Shown piece by piece: positions 1 to 11,166 of a stretch of DNA of 64,000 bases. Made by a program: the position numbers and the translations under genes. The stretch covers positions 43,355,402 through 43,419,401 of the forward strand of contig OV121086.1 in the NCBI GenBank assembly GCA_921293015.1. The letters run 5' to 3'. This stretch comes from Phorcus lineatus (Eukaryota > Mollusca > Gastropoda > Trochida > Trochidae). The first letter of the stretch is position 1. Every line of letters begins with the position of its first letter. The notes under the pieces are model-generated. The model did no database searches. It was not told the DNA's origin and saw only the letters and a program-made list of their open reading frames with translations.

Positions 1-838
1 GACAAACACATGTTGAACTAATAATCTCGAGAAGGTGACAATGACATTAGAATACTATTCTAACAAACCTAATGAAATATAAAGAAGCAAGTATTGGTTA
101 ACATCGTTTGTGTCATTTTAAATCATCCGCATGGTATTTTTTATCGTTCTCATTGTTTAAGTAGTTCTTACTCGTAGTCAAACTAACATTAAATCAATAA
201 AAATAATTAACTAGAATAGGAGTAGCTCCGACATGTGACACAAATTCCTTTATTTAGTTACGTATTTAGAGCCTATAACAATAGTGCAGTTGGTATTATA
301 AATGGTGATATTTCTTTCAATGAATACATTGATAAGATTGAATTACTTCAATATCTTTAGATTTTAATAGATTTGACAAAATATGTTTTATCTCTTACAG
401 GTTATGCTATTCAATTAATATCTGGTCCTTGAATGCAAAAACCATGGCATCATCTTGAATTTCACGTCTTGAATTTTCAAGTTACGATGTGTACAAATAT
501 TCAAATTATCTTCACTCGAAGCTCCTTCTTAAAAGATTACCTGAAGCAGTTAGGGAAGAGAAGTCGAAATGTAAAGTGTCTTGAACATGTTGAAGCCATG
601 GCTGCCTGACGATGGATAGTAACCATGCGGCTTTATGCCTGATGGGAAAATTGGAATCATCCATTGTTTTAAGTATTGATATTCGATGAGTACATTCCTG
701 AGTACATAAAAACATTAAAATTCATAATGATCTTTAATATATCTTTTTTTCAAAAATACATGAAAGCAGTAACATATTAATACAATATACTTCTAAAAAT
801 AAAATCCTTCATCTGGAATAAAGTTTTTGTAGTTAATA
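1..838. other. Intergenic, 3' flank of the DNase gene
   Basis: AT-rich sequence downstream of the minus-strand DNase I-like gene. I see no splice-consistent exon, RNA gene or recognisable repeat. A short minus-strand open frame at 512-715 has no family resemblance and is probably chance. A minus-strand AATAAA lies near 249-254 but is far from the stop codon, so the end of the transcript is not defined. Confidence 0.5.
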
Positions 839-3800
839 TCACAGACAGATCTTGACCACAAAGAGAGTGGACAATGCGATGACCCCGAGGTTAAGGGTCA
901 AACTGGACGCCTCCCCAACGAAGAGGCTCTCCTCAAGTTCTAGTTCTATAGGAAAGTGATCGCTTACACTGAGGGCCTGAAAAGGGAAAAGGCAAATTTG
1001 AGACAACAGGATTTCAGGTCTTGAAATTTTTTAGATAGTGAATGTAATAATGAAAAAACAAGAAATTTGATGGTAGAAGAAGCGTGTAGAGAAGTAAAAT
1101 AAAATATACTTTTCCGTTTCGTTGATATTCAAACGTATCGAGTACTATTCCTCTAACTTACATTAAAAGTTTAGTTTTTTCTAGTTATATCACACCACAT
1201 TACCCTCTATCATTGCCACATTATGTTATCAAATATGAATTTCTTTTTGTTACAATTAACAAGATAAGCAATCCTATTTTTCAATATCATAATTAGAATT
1301 ACTATACTACAAGAACTATGTGAATTTTGTAAGTCCATCTTAATGATGGTTATTTCACGATTCCTTGATTACCTACCTCCTGTTGCGATAATTTATAAAC
1401 CTTCTGGAAATCAAATATTCCAGCGCTGTCGTTAAGAACACTTTTCTGTAGTTTGAACCCGGAGATTATGAACCTTCAAAGACAAAACAAGTATATTACG
1501 ACTTTAGTATGCATTTAAGACATTTAAGAGAAACATACAAAGAAGTTGACAATTCGTATGCTTCGTTGGCTTTTTCAAAAAGTCTTAGTGACTCCAGAGT
1601 GATTTTTTTGCTTATGCGTCATGACTTACCAATGCGGTTCTTTCGGAAATGATTATGTTTATGTATTGTGATTTAAACATTGTATTATTAACAATTGTCC
1701 ATTTTAGATGAGTTGTTATTGTCCTGATGTCATTGTCAGTAATTCATGTTATGTTATACTGGCGCGATAAATTCTGGATTTTTGTTTAGATTCGATCTTT
1801 TTTTGTCATAATGGTTGATACACTGGGTTTCAAGGTATTTTATTCGTTTTGGGTTAAACGTACTTTAATTATATTTTAAAACAGTATCCCTGCGAAGCTG
1901 ATTCGGAATATAAGTATCAATAAAGAAAAGACTCATATTCCATATTATTTAACAACATTTGAATAATGAAATATTCTTTTCACAAAATTGTCATATGAAT
2001 ATATTATAAACGGAATCTATTATTTTAACTTCTTTAGTTATGAATTAAGAACATCGTTTCACCTGTCATATGCACAGTCTGTATTGGTGATGGTTGTATC
2101 AACATCGTCCCCGATTGGCCAATAGAAGCGTTGATCGTTGCGGATAGCTATCTCCGGCCAGTTCTTCTTCCGAACGTAATTACAGTCAGCATTCAAATCT
2201 CCTAAAATGATGATGTTATCACTTTTCCATTTTCGTTTGACGTCATCATAAACATCCATGAGTGAGTTTATCTCCGAAACAGCCTTGGTTGGGTTTACAT
2301 GAACGGCCACAAGAGAAAACTCTGAAACAACTGACAAACACAAAGGTAAGTATTTACTTACTAGTATGTCTCTTACGTAATCTAAAGCCAGGCTGCTTAA
2401 ATTCGATCGTGTTCCGAGGAATAAATGCTTGGGGGAAATCATGTTCTAGAAAGAGTTCGAATCCCAGCAGAGTCTATTTTTACCGACTTTTATTCCTCGG
2501 AATTCGGTCGTATTTAATCAGACTAAATCTAAAGCATGGTGTGTGGAAAAGGAATTTTGAAATTTGATTTCTTAAAAATAATATCTAACTTTTATCTACC
2601 TTAACCAATATGTTTTAAAATTACAAATCCACTAATTTCTTCACCAATCTGATATTATTCTGATTTGAACAGCTTTTAGAATATATGGATTTTAAAAATT
2701 ACTTGTTGAAATTTCGAAATTAAAGTACCTGTTCTATTGCTTTTGAACCTGACAACAAAGGGTTCTCGTTCAAAAGTGTCCTCCTGGGTCGATTCGTCTC
2801 CGTCGTCGTAATGGTAGCGGTCTACAACGCTGATACCCCGGTCCGCTCTGGTGGTACAATAGATAAATTTTGAACATACGGTATGAAATATACATCTTAT
2901 ATATCTATTTTAAGATACAATCATATTACTTTGAAAGTTTTTATAATTGGTCACTCACCTGTAAATGAAGAGATATTCTTCTTTACTTTTTGTTCTGCCC
3001 AGTCGATCACTTAATTCATGTTTGTAGAGCGTCGTTAAGTCTTTGTTTCTGACAAAAAAGAATATTGAATGTTATATGAAGATTACAGGACTTATTTGTA
3101 TATATTCAGCCATTGAAGCAATCTACTTCTAAAATGTACAAATGAAATTTATATTCAAATATGTATGCTATTTTTTGTGGTCAAAATATTTAATTCGAAT
3201 AGTTATGTAAGACTGGTGCTTTTATTGATTTTATGTTCGCTTTAACTCAAAACTACATGAGTTTAAGTTTTTGAGAATAATTCAAAGGGGATATTTTTCT
3301 CAAACGGACTGTATAGAATATAAACATCATGATCTCGTATCTTCTTCACCAGTTAATACTAAATGACATTTAATACACCAAATCAGTTTTGTGCCGGGAA
3401 TAGGGACTCTAGATATAGTAAAACGAGAACTATATGTAGGGTTAAAATTGACATGTTAATAGACATGTGTATCATATGTAGAAGTTTGGTAAACCTTTTA
3501 AAGCTGTAAATACATATATACGATCCTTACTCTTCAATTTTCTCTAACAAAATTTTGTTAGCCTTGCCGGTTGAATCACGAATTTCCTGTAGTAGTATAA
3601 TGTCATACCGGGAAATAATCTGAAAATAAATCATTTGCATAAAAAATATAACAGGTGATTATCGATTGAATTTAATAAGTCATAGTTCAAGTTTTTAACA
3701 AAACATTCACAAGGAATAAAAAAAATTATATCAAAGATATAAACTCAATTACTAGTTTCTTTGTACAGGTAAATTTACACTACGACATGCCTTCATATTT

Positions 3801-4296
3801 CTGTTTACATACTGAGTAATGTTTATTTTCTATCATGAAAAGAAAATGAGAGATAATTATGTCAACCTAGATAAATTTAGATCGAGAGTCTCTAGGACAA
3901 ACGAGTTTATTATCATTATGAAATAATTATTTACTTACATTGATTTATATTATCACTATGAAAACATCTCAGTGATAGCGAAACATAAGTAATTCCTGTT
4001 TTAAAAACGTAAGTAACCGGTAAAAATACTTTAAAATATGAAAAATAGAGAGTTCATTGGCTTTCTGTCACATTGCACTGCTAACTAGGCTACAATGACA
4101 TTGTTGTTTAATAAGAAATGATTGAGTTAATTGAAAATATACATACCTTGGCAATAGTTTCCAATACGTCAGGTTTCGAAGCTTTTGATTTGCCAAATAT
4201 TCTCAGATTGAAAGCCCCGAGTCGTAACCCCTGACTATTTTGGAACATCAAATAAGATAGTATTACAAGGAATAAACGTGAATGAGGCACATCCAT
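839..4296 (-). CDS. DNase I-family secreted endonuclease (7 exons, 316 aa)
   Basis: Predicted secreted or surface DNA endonuclease of the DNase I/DNase1-like family (Ca/Mg-dependent phosphodiesterase). Exons on the minus strand: 4147-4296, 3531-3619, 2959-3048, 2729-2847, 2063-2330, 1377-1473, 839-976; every junction is GT..AG and all phases agree. Residues 1-23 look like a signal peptide. Family residues are present: Asn30 (AFN), Glu62 (LLQEIRD), His160 (AVHV), Asp194/Asn196 (GDLNADC), Asp277/His278 ([10 protein letters not shown]). Cys199 and Cys235 match the structural disulfide of DNase I. The CxxC calcium-loop pair of vertebrate DNase I is replaced by [12 protein letters not shown], so that bond is missing. 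The last 20 or so residues are hydrophobic, suggesting a GPI signal or membrane tail as in DNase1L1. Exon 5 could start 9 bp later at a second in-frame AG. Its position among DNase1/1L1/1L2/1L3 is unresolved, so no symbol is given. Confidence 0.9.
2389..2525. mobile_element. Short terminal-inverted-repeat element, CAGTCTGATTAAA family, copy 1
   Basis: A 137-bp non-coding element in intron 4 of the DNase gene. Its ends are inverted copies of a sequence like CAGTCTGATTAAAATC followed by CCGAGGAATAAA. It is flanked by an exact 10-bp direct repeat AATCTAAAGC at 2379-2388 and 2526-2535, the expected target-site duplication. The inside contains GTTCGAATCCC, which resembles a tRNA B box. Further copies are at 15037-15169 and 33850-34294. 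Confidence 0.85.
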
Positions 4297-5029
4297 GGTT
4301 CGCCTCTTGTAGTATCAGTACTCCACACAAATCACTTTTCAATCGCTGTGGCAGGTTCGCTTCAACTGATGTTAAAACACCTTCCCCAAAACAAATAGAT
4401 ATATTGTCATCATGTTGTCATCAGCCCAGATCAACCTTCATCCAATATCTGATTTAAATTCATTTGACCTTAGCTTGGTGTTGGATTAGTTAAAACCGGA
4501 ATGCATTCGAGCTAATTATACGCTTCGTTCGCGCTATATAGCCTCCCATCAGGTTATACACAAAAGAAATATGTAACACGCCCACTAAACAAATAATATT
4601 AATCTTCTTTTCACGTACAATCCATTCTTGATCCTCCCAAACTCAGTGAACAAATGTAACTTAAAGATATCCTAATGCAAGTCATAAAGTGCTACTAAGT
4701 CATTACGTAAAGGGATAGGCTGATGTGTAAAAGAATGGGAAACACACGTTAAATGCGGAAGTAGACCAGCGCAAGCAAAAAGTCGCTCGCTCAACGGTGA
4801 ACTAGTTCATCTGATTTCCTTGCCTTGCTTTACTAGAGAGCAACGAGTTGCAAAGTTTGACGGTAGAGCACCTGGCCATCTCACTTTTTTACAAATATTC
4901 TTTCATGGCTTCAAATAAATTTTAAATGTCTTTATCATGTAGACAATGCAAAATAAATAATTTTGGTACTTTTACTTCTATCTTGTGAATGAAGTTTGTT
5001 TCAAACTATAACTGACACACTGTTGTGAC
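4297..5029. other. Upstream region of the DNase gene
   Basis: About 730 bp between the DNase start codon and the first retrotransposon remnant. The DNase promoter should lie here on the minus strand, but I see no convincing TATA box, initiator or transcription-factor cluster, and no exon. Confidence 0.4.
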
Positions 5030-5333
5030 ATTTAGACAAAGACTTAGATAAGTGAAGAAGAAAATAGGATTTAAAAAAAGAACATTTGGAAACAGATATT
5101 CAAATATTTAAAAAGTGAAATCAGGGAAATTTTCCAAAACATTAATGAGAAAAAATTAAACGGACTTAAAGCCTTCAGGATAAAATTGAAGTATTTTGGG
5201 GTGAAAAAATAAAAGGGGTTTCAAAGGTAGGAAAAGAAATGAAAAATAACAAAAGCCCAGGTATAGATGGCTTTCCAATAGAAACTTTTCTGGAAAGAAA
5301 TAAATGTGTGGATGCACAGATTTGTCAAAGAAT
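5030..5333 (+). pseudogene. Old L1-like LINE, reverse-transcriptase fragment (5' half of split copy)
   Basis: Decayed plus-strand coding sequence. Frames with stops give NEKKLNGLKAFRIKLKYFG and then KNNKSPGIDGFPIE, the first conserved reverse-transcriptase block of L1/Tx1-type LINEs. After a frameshift comes KLFWKEINVWMHRFVKECL, which fits the segment that follows this block in L1 proteins. The next expected block (RGYITCLPKGNKDK) does not follow here but appears at 12.25 kb on the same strand, suggesting one LINE split by a 6.9-kb insertion. Non-functional. Confidence 0.75.
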
Positions 5334-5439
5334 GTCTTATTATTGTTATTATTATTTGAGTATGAACAAAACTTATCAAAAATATAACCCGGAAAGTCTG
5401 ATGCAGGTAAACGCAATCACAGACGCGGGTCGATGATAG

Positions 5440-6352
5440 GGCTTGCAGTGATTTCGTAGACAAAACCATTTCGTAGACACGGGGATTTCGTAGACAAAAC
5501 CATTTCGTAGACAGTGATTTCGTAGACAGTATTAAATTTGTATTTCTAATTAAGTCACTATTGACGATTATTTTTAATTATTATTATCTTTTATAGTAAT
5601 TCATAATTTGTTGTGTGAATATTGATTACGAGAATGTTGCTAGCTTTACGTAGAATGTTATTAGCTGTACGAAGAATAGATACGAAACTAACGAGTTTTG
5701 ACGTAGAATATTATTATGTTATATTATTATTTTCATAATGATTAATGATTAAATTTGTTTCAGATATTGAAGATGACGAAGCATCAGAAATAATAACAGA
5801 CACGAGTAATTCAATTGTAAATAATATATGATATCGTGAATGAATTATAATTTCAAACTTGTGGTTTATATACTGTATATGTGTTTTGACAGGTAAGTTT
5901 GAGTCTCTACTCATGCAAGTGGATTTGCTATAATAGCCGCGCTATTTGTTTTGATTGTCAGTGACTTACCGTCTTTCATCTTCCCGCATGTCTTCTCGTC
6001 TCTGTGCTGGTGTTGATTGCGTAGTTGTTGATAAATATAATCATACTTACCTTAATCTATTTCATTAAAAGATCAAACAAGAACTAAAAGAATTGAAAAC
6101 AACACATAAATATTGGATTACTTTAATCGTGTCAAAACACAACAAAATTGACTATTTATAGTTTTTATTCACTTGATTTCTTTAATCGAACCTATAAGTG
6201 TTCGAATCCTTGAGTTTGATAAATAAAAGTTTGTTATTATTACTTATAATCCTATTTTAAAACTTGTCTACGAATTCACTGCTCGATTTGTCTACGAATT
6301 CACCGGATTTCGTGTCTACGAAATGGTTTTGTCTACGAAATCACCGCATCCC
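5440..6352. mobile_element. Non-autonomous DNA transposon with GATTTCGTAGAC subterminal repeats, copy 1
   Basis: A 913-bp element starting GGCTTGCAGTGATTTCG and ending with the inverted counterpart of GGGATGCGGTGATTTCG. The motif ATTTCGTAGAC occurs five times at the left end (5449-5530) and four times inverted at the right end (6266-6345). It is flanked by an exact 8-bp duplication GATGATAG (5432-5439 and 6353-6360). No transposase reading frame is present. An 8-bp duplication suits hAT-like or other 8-bp-TSD superfamilies, but the ends do not identify one. A second copy lies at 27720-28598. Confidence 0.88.
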
Positions 6353-6810
6353 GATGATAGCGTTAGCGATACGGCTTCATCTGACTGATGTAAACAAACC
6401 CGGACTCTATGCGAGTAACGCCGTAACTACTCAATTTCATTACAAAACTCTACAACTCCATCGTTTCCTTGTTCAATTGCGCTTTCAATGCAAGCATGTA
6501 GAACAAAATACATCTAAAAATCACACAGTAAAACATATAAACAACACTCACCGAAACTGGAGACTGCAGATTCGTAGCCATTTTGAGATGCGTTTGCTTG
6601 ATTTAAACATATTTATTCATGAAAATGTACAAATCATGAATGGATTGGCCAACAAGCTCCTAGGTGCTTATTTTAAGGCCGCTCCGAAGCAATTACACAT
6701 GAGAAAATATATATGTATACAACTTTATGGTAGTGACACATATCTGATTGCAATCATAGCTTCATAGATAGTAATTATGCATGAATAACATTTCGCTTGT
6801 TTGGCAGTCA
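6353..6810. other. 3' flank of the LINE ORF with a possible poly(A) signal
   Basis: Sequence downstream (minus strand) of the LINE stop codon. A minus-strand AATAAA at about 6609-6614 could be the LINE's signal. Further along is a minus-strand ATGGCTACG with good context, nine more codons and a GTGAGT donor-like site (about 6540-6580), which resembles a short first coding exon, but no partner exon was found. Whether this stretch is LINE 3' UTR or older host sequence is unclear. Confidence 0.35.
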
Positions 6811-9800
6811 TTATGAAATATCAAATCGATCTGATTTCATTATGTAATGATGAATAGAGTTCAATAATCTATTGGAATCACTTAATGAGAGCGATGTGCA
6901 TCCCCGCAGAACCGTTTTGATACCAAATCCTTTCAGATAAAAGAATGACTTCTGTCTTAATTCTATGTACTTATGGCAAGTGAAGAAATAGTGGACAGCG
7001 TTTTCGACTGGGTGACCACAGGAGCAGGCCGGGCTTTCGATGATATGTCTGTTGAACTTATCAGCGTTCAAGTCACTACAGTGGAGCCTGAGGCGAGAGT
7101 GGATGATCTGGCAAATTCGTGGACCATAGTTAAGATCGAAAGTAGTAGTTTTATTGCCGGGTCCTTGAACTGAATTTCTGAAACCGGATAATGTATCAAT
7201 ACTTTGAACGTCAGGAGTTAAGGAATTCCACAGTTTTATTGTTTCAGGTAAAAACGATCTTGCATATAACGCTGTTCTACATTTGATAGTTCGGACGGAT
7301 GAATTTTCTCTGAGGTAGTAGTTATTGTTAGGTATTGGAGGTAGAAGATTACATAGATATTGAGGCGCGATATTATTCTTCATTTTGTAGAACGTTGTCA
7401 ATTTAGATATATTTCTACGTTCCGATAGGGGTTTTTGATTAGTTTCTTCATAAATACTGTTATGGCTTGTCCCGCGGACTGCTCCACAAATTGATCTCAA
7501 TGCGTCTAGATTCAAGTTTTCGAGTAAAATGCACTGTTGTTTGGTGCAATTATCCCAAATGTGGCTGCAATAGTCAAAAGTTGGCAAGATGAAAGATTTA
7601 TAAATAATATCCAAACTTTTTCGTGATAAACGATATTTTAGGCTCCTTAAGCAGTTTATCAAAGGGCTAACTTTATTGATAATCGAGTTTATGTGAATAT
7701 CCCAGTGACAATTATTTTGAAGAGTCAGACCTAAATGCTTATAGTGTTCTACTTCCTGAATTCTTTCTCCGTCCATTGTGAGATTCGGTTTAGTGTTTCG
7801 GTTTATCTTTCTACTAAACTGAATTGATTTCGTTTTTTTAGGATTAAATGACACTTTCCACTTTTTCGCCCACTTTGAAATAAGCAATAGGTCATTATTC
7901 AAACAGTTGGCAGCTTTGTCGGGGTCGTCAATTATAACGTAAAGAGAAGTATCATCTGCGAAAAGTCTGATGTTACTATCAATATCATCTACAATATCAT
8001 TAATGTATATTATAAACAACAGAGGTCCCAAAACGGAACCTTGAGGGACGCCTGCCAAGACAGGTTGAGGGTTTGACGCGTGTCCATTGATAACAACCCT
8101 CTGGGTTCTATCGTTTAGATAACTTTCAAACCATTTTAATAAGCTACCTTCAATTCCGTACGATTTCAATTTTTGCAGTATGCCTTTATGCCAGACTTTA
8201 TCGAATGCTTTACTAACATCGCAGAATACCGCCCTTACTTCTTTACCATCGTCAAGTGCTTTGGCTATGAAATCATATAGGTAAGTCAGTTGATTAGTTG
8301 TAGAATCGCCAGGGGTAAATCCGGATTGTAAATTCGAGAGAAGGTTATTGTCTCTTAGAAAATTGTTCACATATTTAAAGATACATTTTTCAAAAATTTT
8401 AGCTATACAACTTGTTAAGGCTACTGGTCTATAATTTGAGCAATCGTATAAGTTACCGGTTTTATGGATAGGGGTTATATATGCCTCTTTCCAAGGCGTA
8501 GGGAATTTCGAAAATTTTAAGGACAGGTTGAATAATTTAGTTAGAATCGGTGCTAAAGAGTTAGCACACATTTTTAATATTTTGTTTCCAATTTTATCCG
8601 GGCCCGTTGCTTTAGTTGTATCTACAGATAGCAAGATATCCTTGACTTCCCCCTTCTCCAATATTATACTATTCAGAGTACTACCGCAACGGTCATATAT
8701 GGGAGGGGGGTCGTCATCAGGATCTTTTACTTGGGACTGACCAGTGAAATAGCTATTCATTATTTCTGTAACATCGTCCAAATCGTCGTACAGAATGTCA
8801 TCGTCAATAATTGAATGACAAGTACTCTTAGCTGCTTTATTTTGCAAATAATTCTTTACAAGTTTCCACCAAGTTTTTGTACCTATTGATTCACTAATTG
8901 CAGAATCAATTCTAGCTGTGTGCTGTTTTTTTGCTTTACGTACTGAGGATATGACTTTATTTCTAAGCGATTTGAATTTAAGCCATTCAAGTGGTCGGTT
9001 TGATCTTTTAGCGATTTTGTGTTGCCTATTTCGTCTTCTGATAAGTGATCGTATTTCATTATTCATCCAAAGCGGGTCTCTCGGTCGAATCAGTACGGTT
9101 TTGTTCGGAATATTCGCGTCGCAAATGCATATCAAGTCATTGGTAAGTTTTGACGATATCAAGTCTATGTGTTCGGCTTCGGTTACGTTAATGTTAATAG
9201 TTCCTATTTGTCGGTTCAAACTGTCTATATCCGCTCGTGGATAATTATAAATTTTCCGCTCATAACAGCTTTCTTTTTGTTTTTCTGATTCAATGTGAAC
9301 ATACACCGGACAGTGGTCGCTACATATTGGATCTAGAACTCCCGAATTCCGTACTTTGTTAAAACACGTCACAAATATCAAATCAATCAATGTACGAGAG
9401 TGAGAGGTGATCCTTGTTGGTTCAGATATTAATTGTTTTAATCCGTATGCAGCTTCTAAATAATTTAGGTTTGAATGATTTTCCTTTAGAACATCTAAAT
9501 TAAAGTCCCCTAAAATAATGGAATTGATATTCAAATCTACAGCATTCGCAATGCTGTCGTCAATAAGATCCCAGTAAGCTTCACTTTTGTCTGCTCTATA
9601 GAATGTACCAATAAGAAACGTTTGTTTTTTACTTTTGATTTGTATCCATAGGGCCTCAAGCCCAGTTATATCCAAGTTATGCATTTGCATTGCACACATA
9701 TTAGCCTTAACAAACACTGCCACCCCGCCTCCACGGCTTTCTCTATCTTTTCGAAAGGGTGGTTGAAAGCCCGGAATTGAGATTTCCTTATTGTCTATTT

Positions 9801-10197
9801 TTGAATGTAGCCATGTTTCAGTTAAGCAGATTATATCGTAATTGCCCAACTCCGCTTCTATCATATCAACCTTTTCTTTTAAACTTCTAACATTTAGATG
9901 AATTACTTTTAAATCAGAATGAGTAAAAGGACCCGGGTTGGGATGCACATCTCCACAGCACAGTAGAAGTATAGTGATTAGAATATTTACACCTGGACTG
10001 TAAAGACACAAAAAACTGAGATTATAGATAAAAACAGATAATTTCACCAAAGATTTTAAGTGTAATTTGACTGCAAACTGTCCCACTGCCTGTCTATATT
10101 GTACTATATCAACTGTCATCTGTATACATTCTACATTTGGACAAGGCAGTGGGCAACAGTATGAATATGCATGCATAACAAGACTGGGAAATTTCAC
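6811..10197 (-). CDS. LINE polyprotein: 2A-like motif, AP endonuclease, reverse transcriptase (1128 aa)
   Basis: Uninterrupted retrotransposon ORF. Order: a hydrophobic N-terminus (about residues 55-80), a 2A-like GDVHPNPGP at 82-90, an apurinic-type endonuclease domain from about 95 to 320 (LNVRSLKEKV, LTETWL, GGGVAVF, GDFNLD, SDHCPV), then reverse transcriptase from about 500 to 800 (TKATGPDKIGNKILK, AFDKVWH, GVPQGSVLGPLLF, catalytic FADDTSLY at about 745), and near the C-terminus a CSCGHPVENAVHYFFTC cysteine/histidine motif at about 1051. The proteins would nick the target and copy the element RNA at the nick. The intact frame suggests a recent insertion. Domain order and RT motifs fit the CR1/Rex/jockey group; exact clade not resolved. 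No ORF1 was found upstream. The first Met is taken by length only; an internal start is possible. Confidence 0.92.
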   Translation of the reverse strand: MKFPSLVMHAYSYCCPLPCPNVECIQMTVDIVQYRQAVGQFAVKLHLKSLVKLSVFIYNLSFLCLYSPGVNILITILLLCCGDVHPNPGPFTHSDLKVIHLNVRSLKEKVDMIEAELGNYDIICLTETWLHSKIDNKEISIPGFQPPFRKDRESRGGGVAVFVKANMCAMQMHNLDITGLEALWIQIKSKKQTFLIGTFYRADKSEAYWDLIDDSIANAVDLNINSIILGDFNLDVLKENHSNLNYLEAAYGLKQLISEPTRITSHSRTLIDLIFVTCFNKVRNSGVLDPICSDHCPVYVHIESEKQKESCYERKIYNYPRADIDSLNRQIGTININVTEAEHIDLISSKLTNDLICICDANIPNKTVLIRPRDPLWMNNEIRSLIRRRNRQHKIAKRSNRPLEWLKFKSLRNKVISSVRKAKKQHTARIDSAISESIGTKTWWKLVKNYLQNKAAKSTCHSIIDDDILYDDLDDVTEIMNSYFTGQSQVKDPDDDPPPIYDRCGSTLNSIILEKGEVKDILLSVDTTKATGPDKIGNKILKMCANSLAPILTKLFNLSLKFSKFPTPWKEAYITPIHKTGNLYDCSNYRPVALTSCIAKIFEKCIFKYVNNFLRDNNLLSNLQSGFTPGDSTTNQLTYLYDFIAKALDDGKEVRAVFCDVSKAFDKVWHKGILQKLKSYGIEGSLLKWFESYLNDRTQRVVINGHASNPQPVLAGVPQGSVLGPLLFIIYINDIVDDIDSNIRLFADDTSLYVIIDDPDKAANCLNNDLLLISKWAKKWKVSFNPKKTKSIQFSRKINRNTKPNLTMDGERIQEVEHYKHLGLTLQNNCHWDIHINSIINKVSPLINCLRSLKYRLSRKSLDIIYKSFILPTFDYCSHIWDNCTKQQCILLENLNLDALRSICGAVRGTSHNSIYEETNQKPLSERRNISKLTTFYKMKNNIAPQYLCNLLPPIPNNNYYLRENSSVRTIKCRTALYARSFLPETIKLWNSLTPDVQSIDTLSGFRNSVQGPGNKTTTFDLNYGPRICQIIHSRLRLHCSDLNADKFNRHIIESPACSCGHPVENAVHYFFTCHKYIELRQKSFFYLKGFGIKTVLRGCTSLSLSDSNRLLNSIHHYIMKSDRFDIS

Positions 10198-10515
10198 ACA
10201 TTAGCGTAGCAAACTTGTAATCTTGAAGCATAAAGGCACAATGTAAACACAAAGCAATTGACATGAGGGTCACAAACGTCATTTTGTTTAAAGAACAGAC
10301 AAGGTAAAAAAGAACAAGGCAGATACAAAACATGATCTGCGGGTTAGAAAACGAAAGCATTCATGGAGTAAACAAATTGAGGAACTGGACTAACACCAAA
10401 TGTGAAATAATTTTGTGGATTACAATATTCAACATGGAAAAGAAAGAAAATATTAAACCTCAATTCAGTTGAATTAGAATGCAATAGCCTGCAAGTAAGA
10501 TGTGTGGGTGATATT

Positions 10516-11166
10516 ACCATTCCCCGCCCCTCTCAAAGGTTAATCAATAGAATTAAACAATTGAATTAACTCGAAGAGGAAACAAAAGACTAATTTTACA
10601 AGTTCTAGTACCTTCAAGTTCCAAACATTCAAATCCGGAAGAATAAAAGTAAACAAAAGAAAAACAAAGTAACAACAACAAAACGATATCACTCATCATA
10701 TATGCGTTTCATAGTTTTCTACTTAACTACATTAGTCTGTGTGCATGGCTCTACCAAAGCTAGAACACTAGTTATACAATAAATTGAAACGAAGAAGACT
10801 AGACAAGTAACTCAAATCGTTCCATGGCCAAGTTGTTAATATTTCAAGTTACACGGGAACTACCATCCCAACCCCCTCCCAAAGGTTTGTTGATAGAATT
10901 AAACAATTGAATTAAACTTTCGTATCCGGAAGAATAAATGACTAAATGAAAGATAAGTAAAACAACAAAACCAAAACAAACTAGTCCACACACAAAAAAA
11001 CACTAAAAACCCAACAACAAACAAACCAAACAATATCGCTAATCTCGTATACGTTTGATGGTTTTCTTACTAAAATACAGGAGTCTGTGTGGATGGGACT
11101 TCCGAAGCTAATTATACCTGACATTATGCAAGAAAAAGACAAAAAAAGTAACTCATATCGTGCCAT
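10516..11166. repeat. Tandem repeat pair in the LINE leader, about 340-bp unit
   Basis: Two diverged copies in direct orientation: 10516-10826 and 10862-11166. Shared landmarks are ACCATyCC followed by a CCTCyCAAAGGTT block, GATAGAATTAAACAATTGAATTAA, TCCGGAAGAATAAA, an A-rich stretch, and AGTAACTCATATCGTGCCATG near the end. They lie upstream of the minus-strand LINE ORF and may be leader or promoter monomers. Confidence 0.75.
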
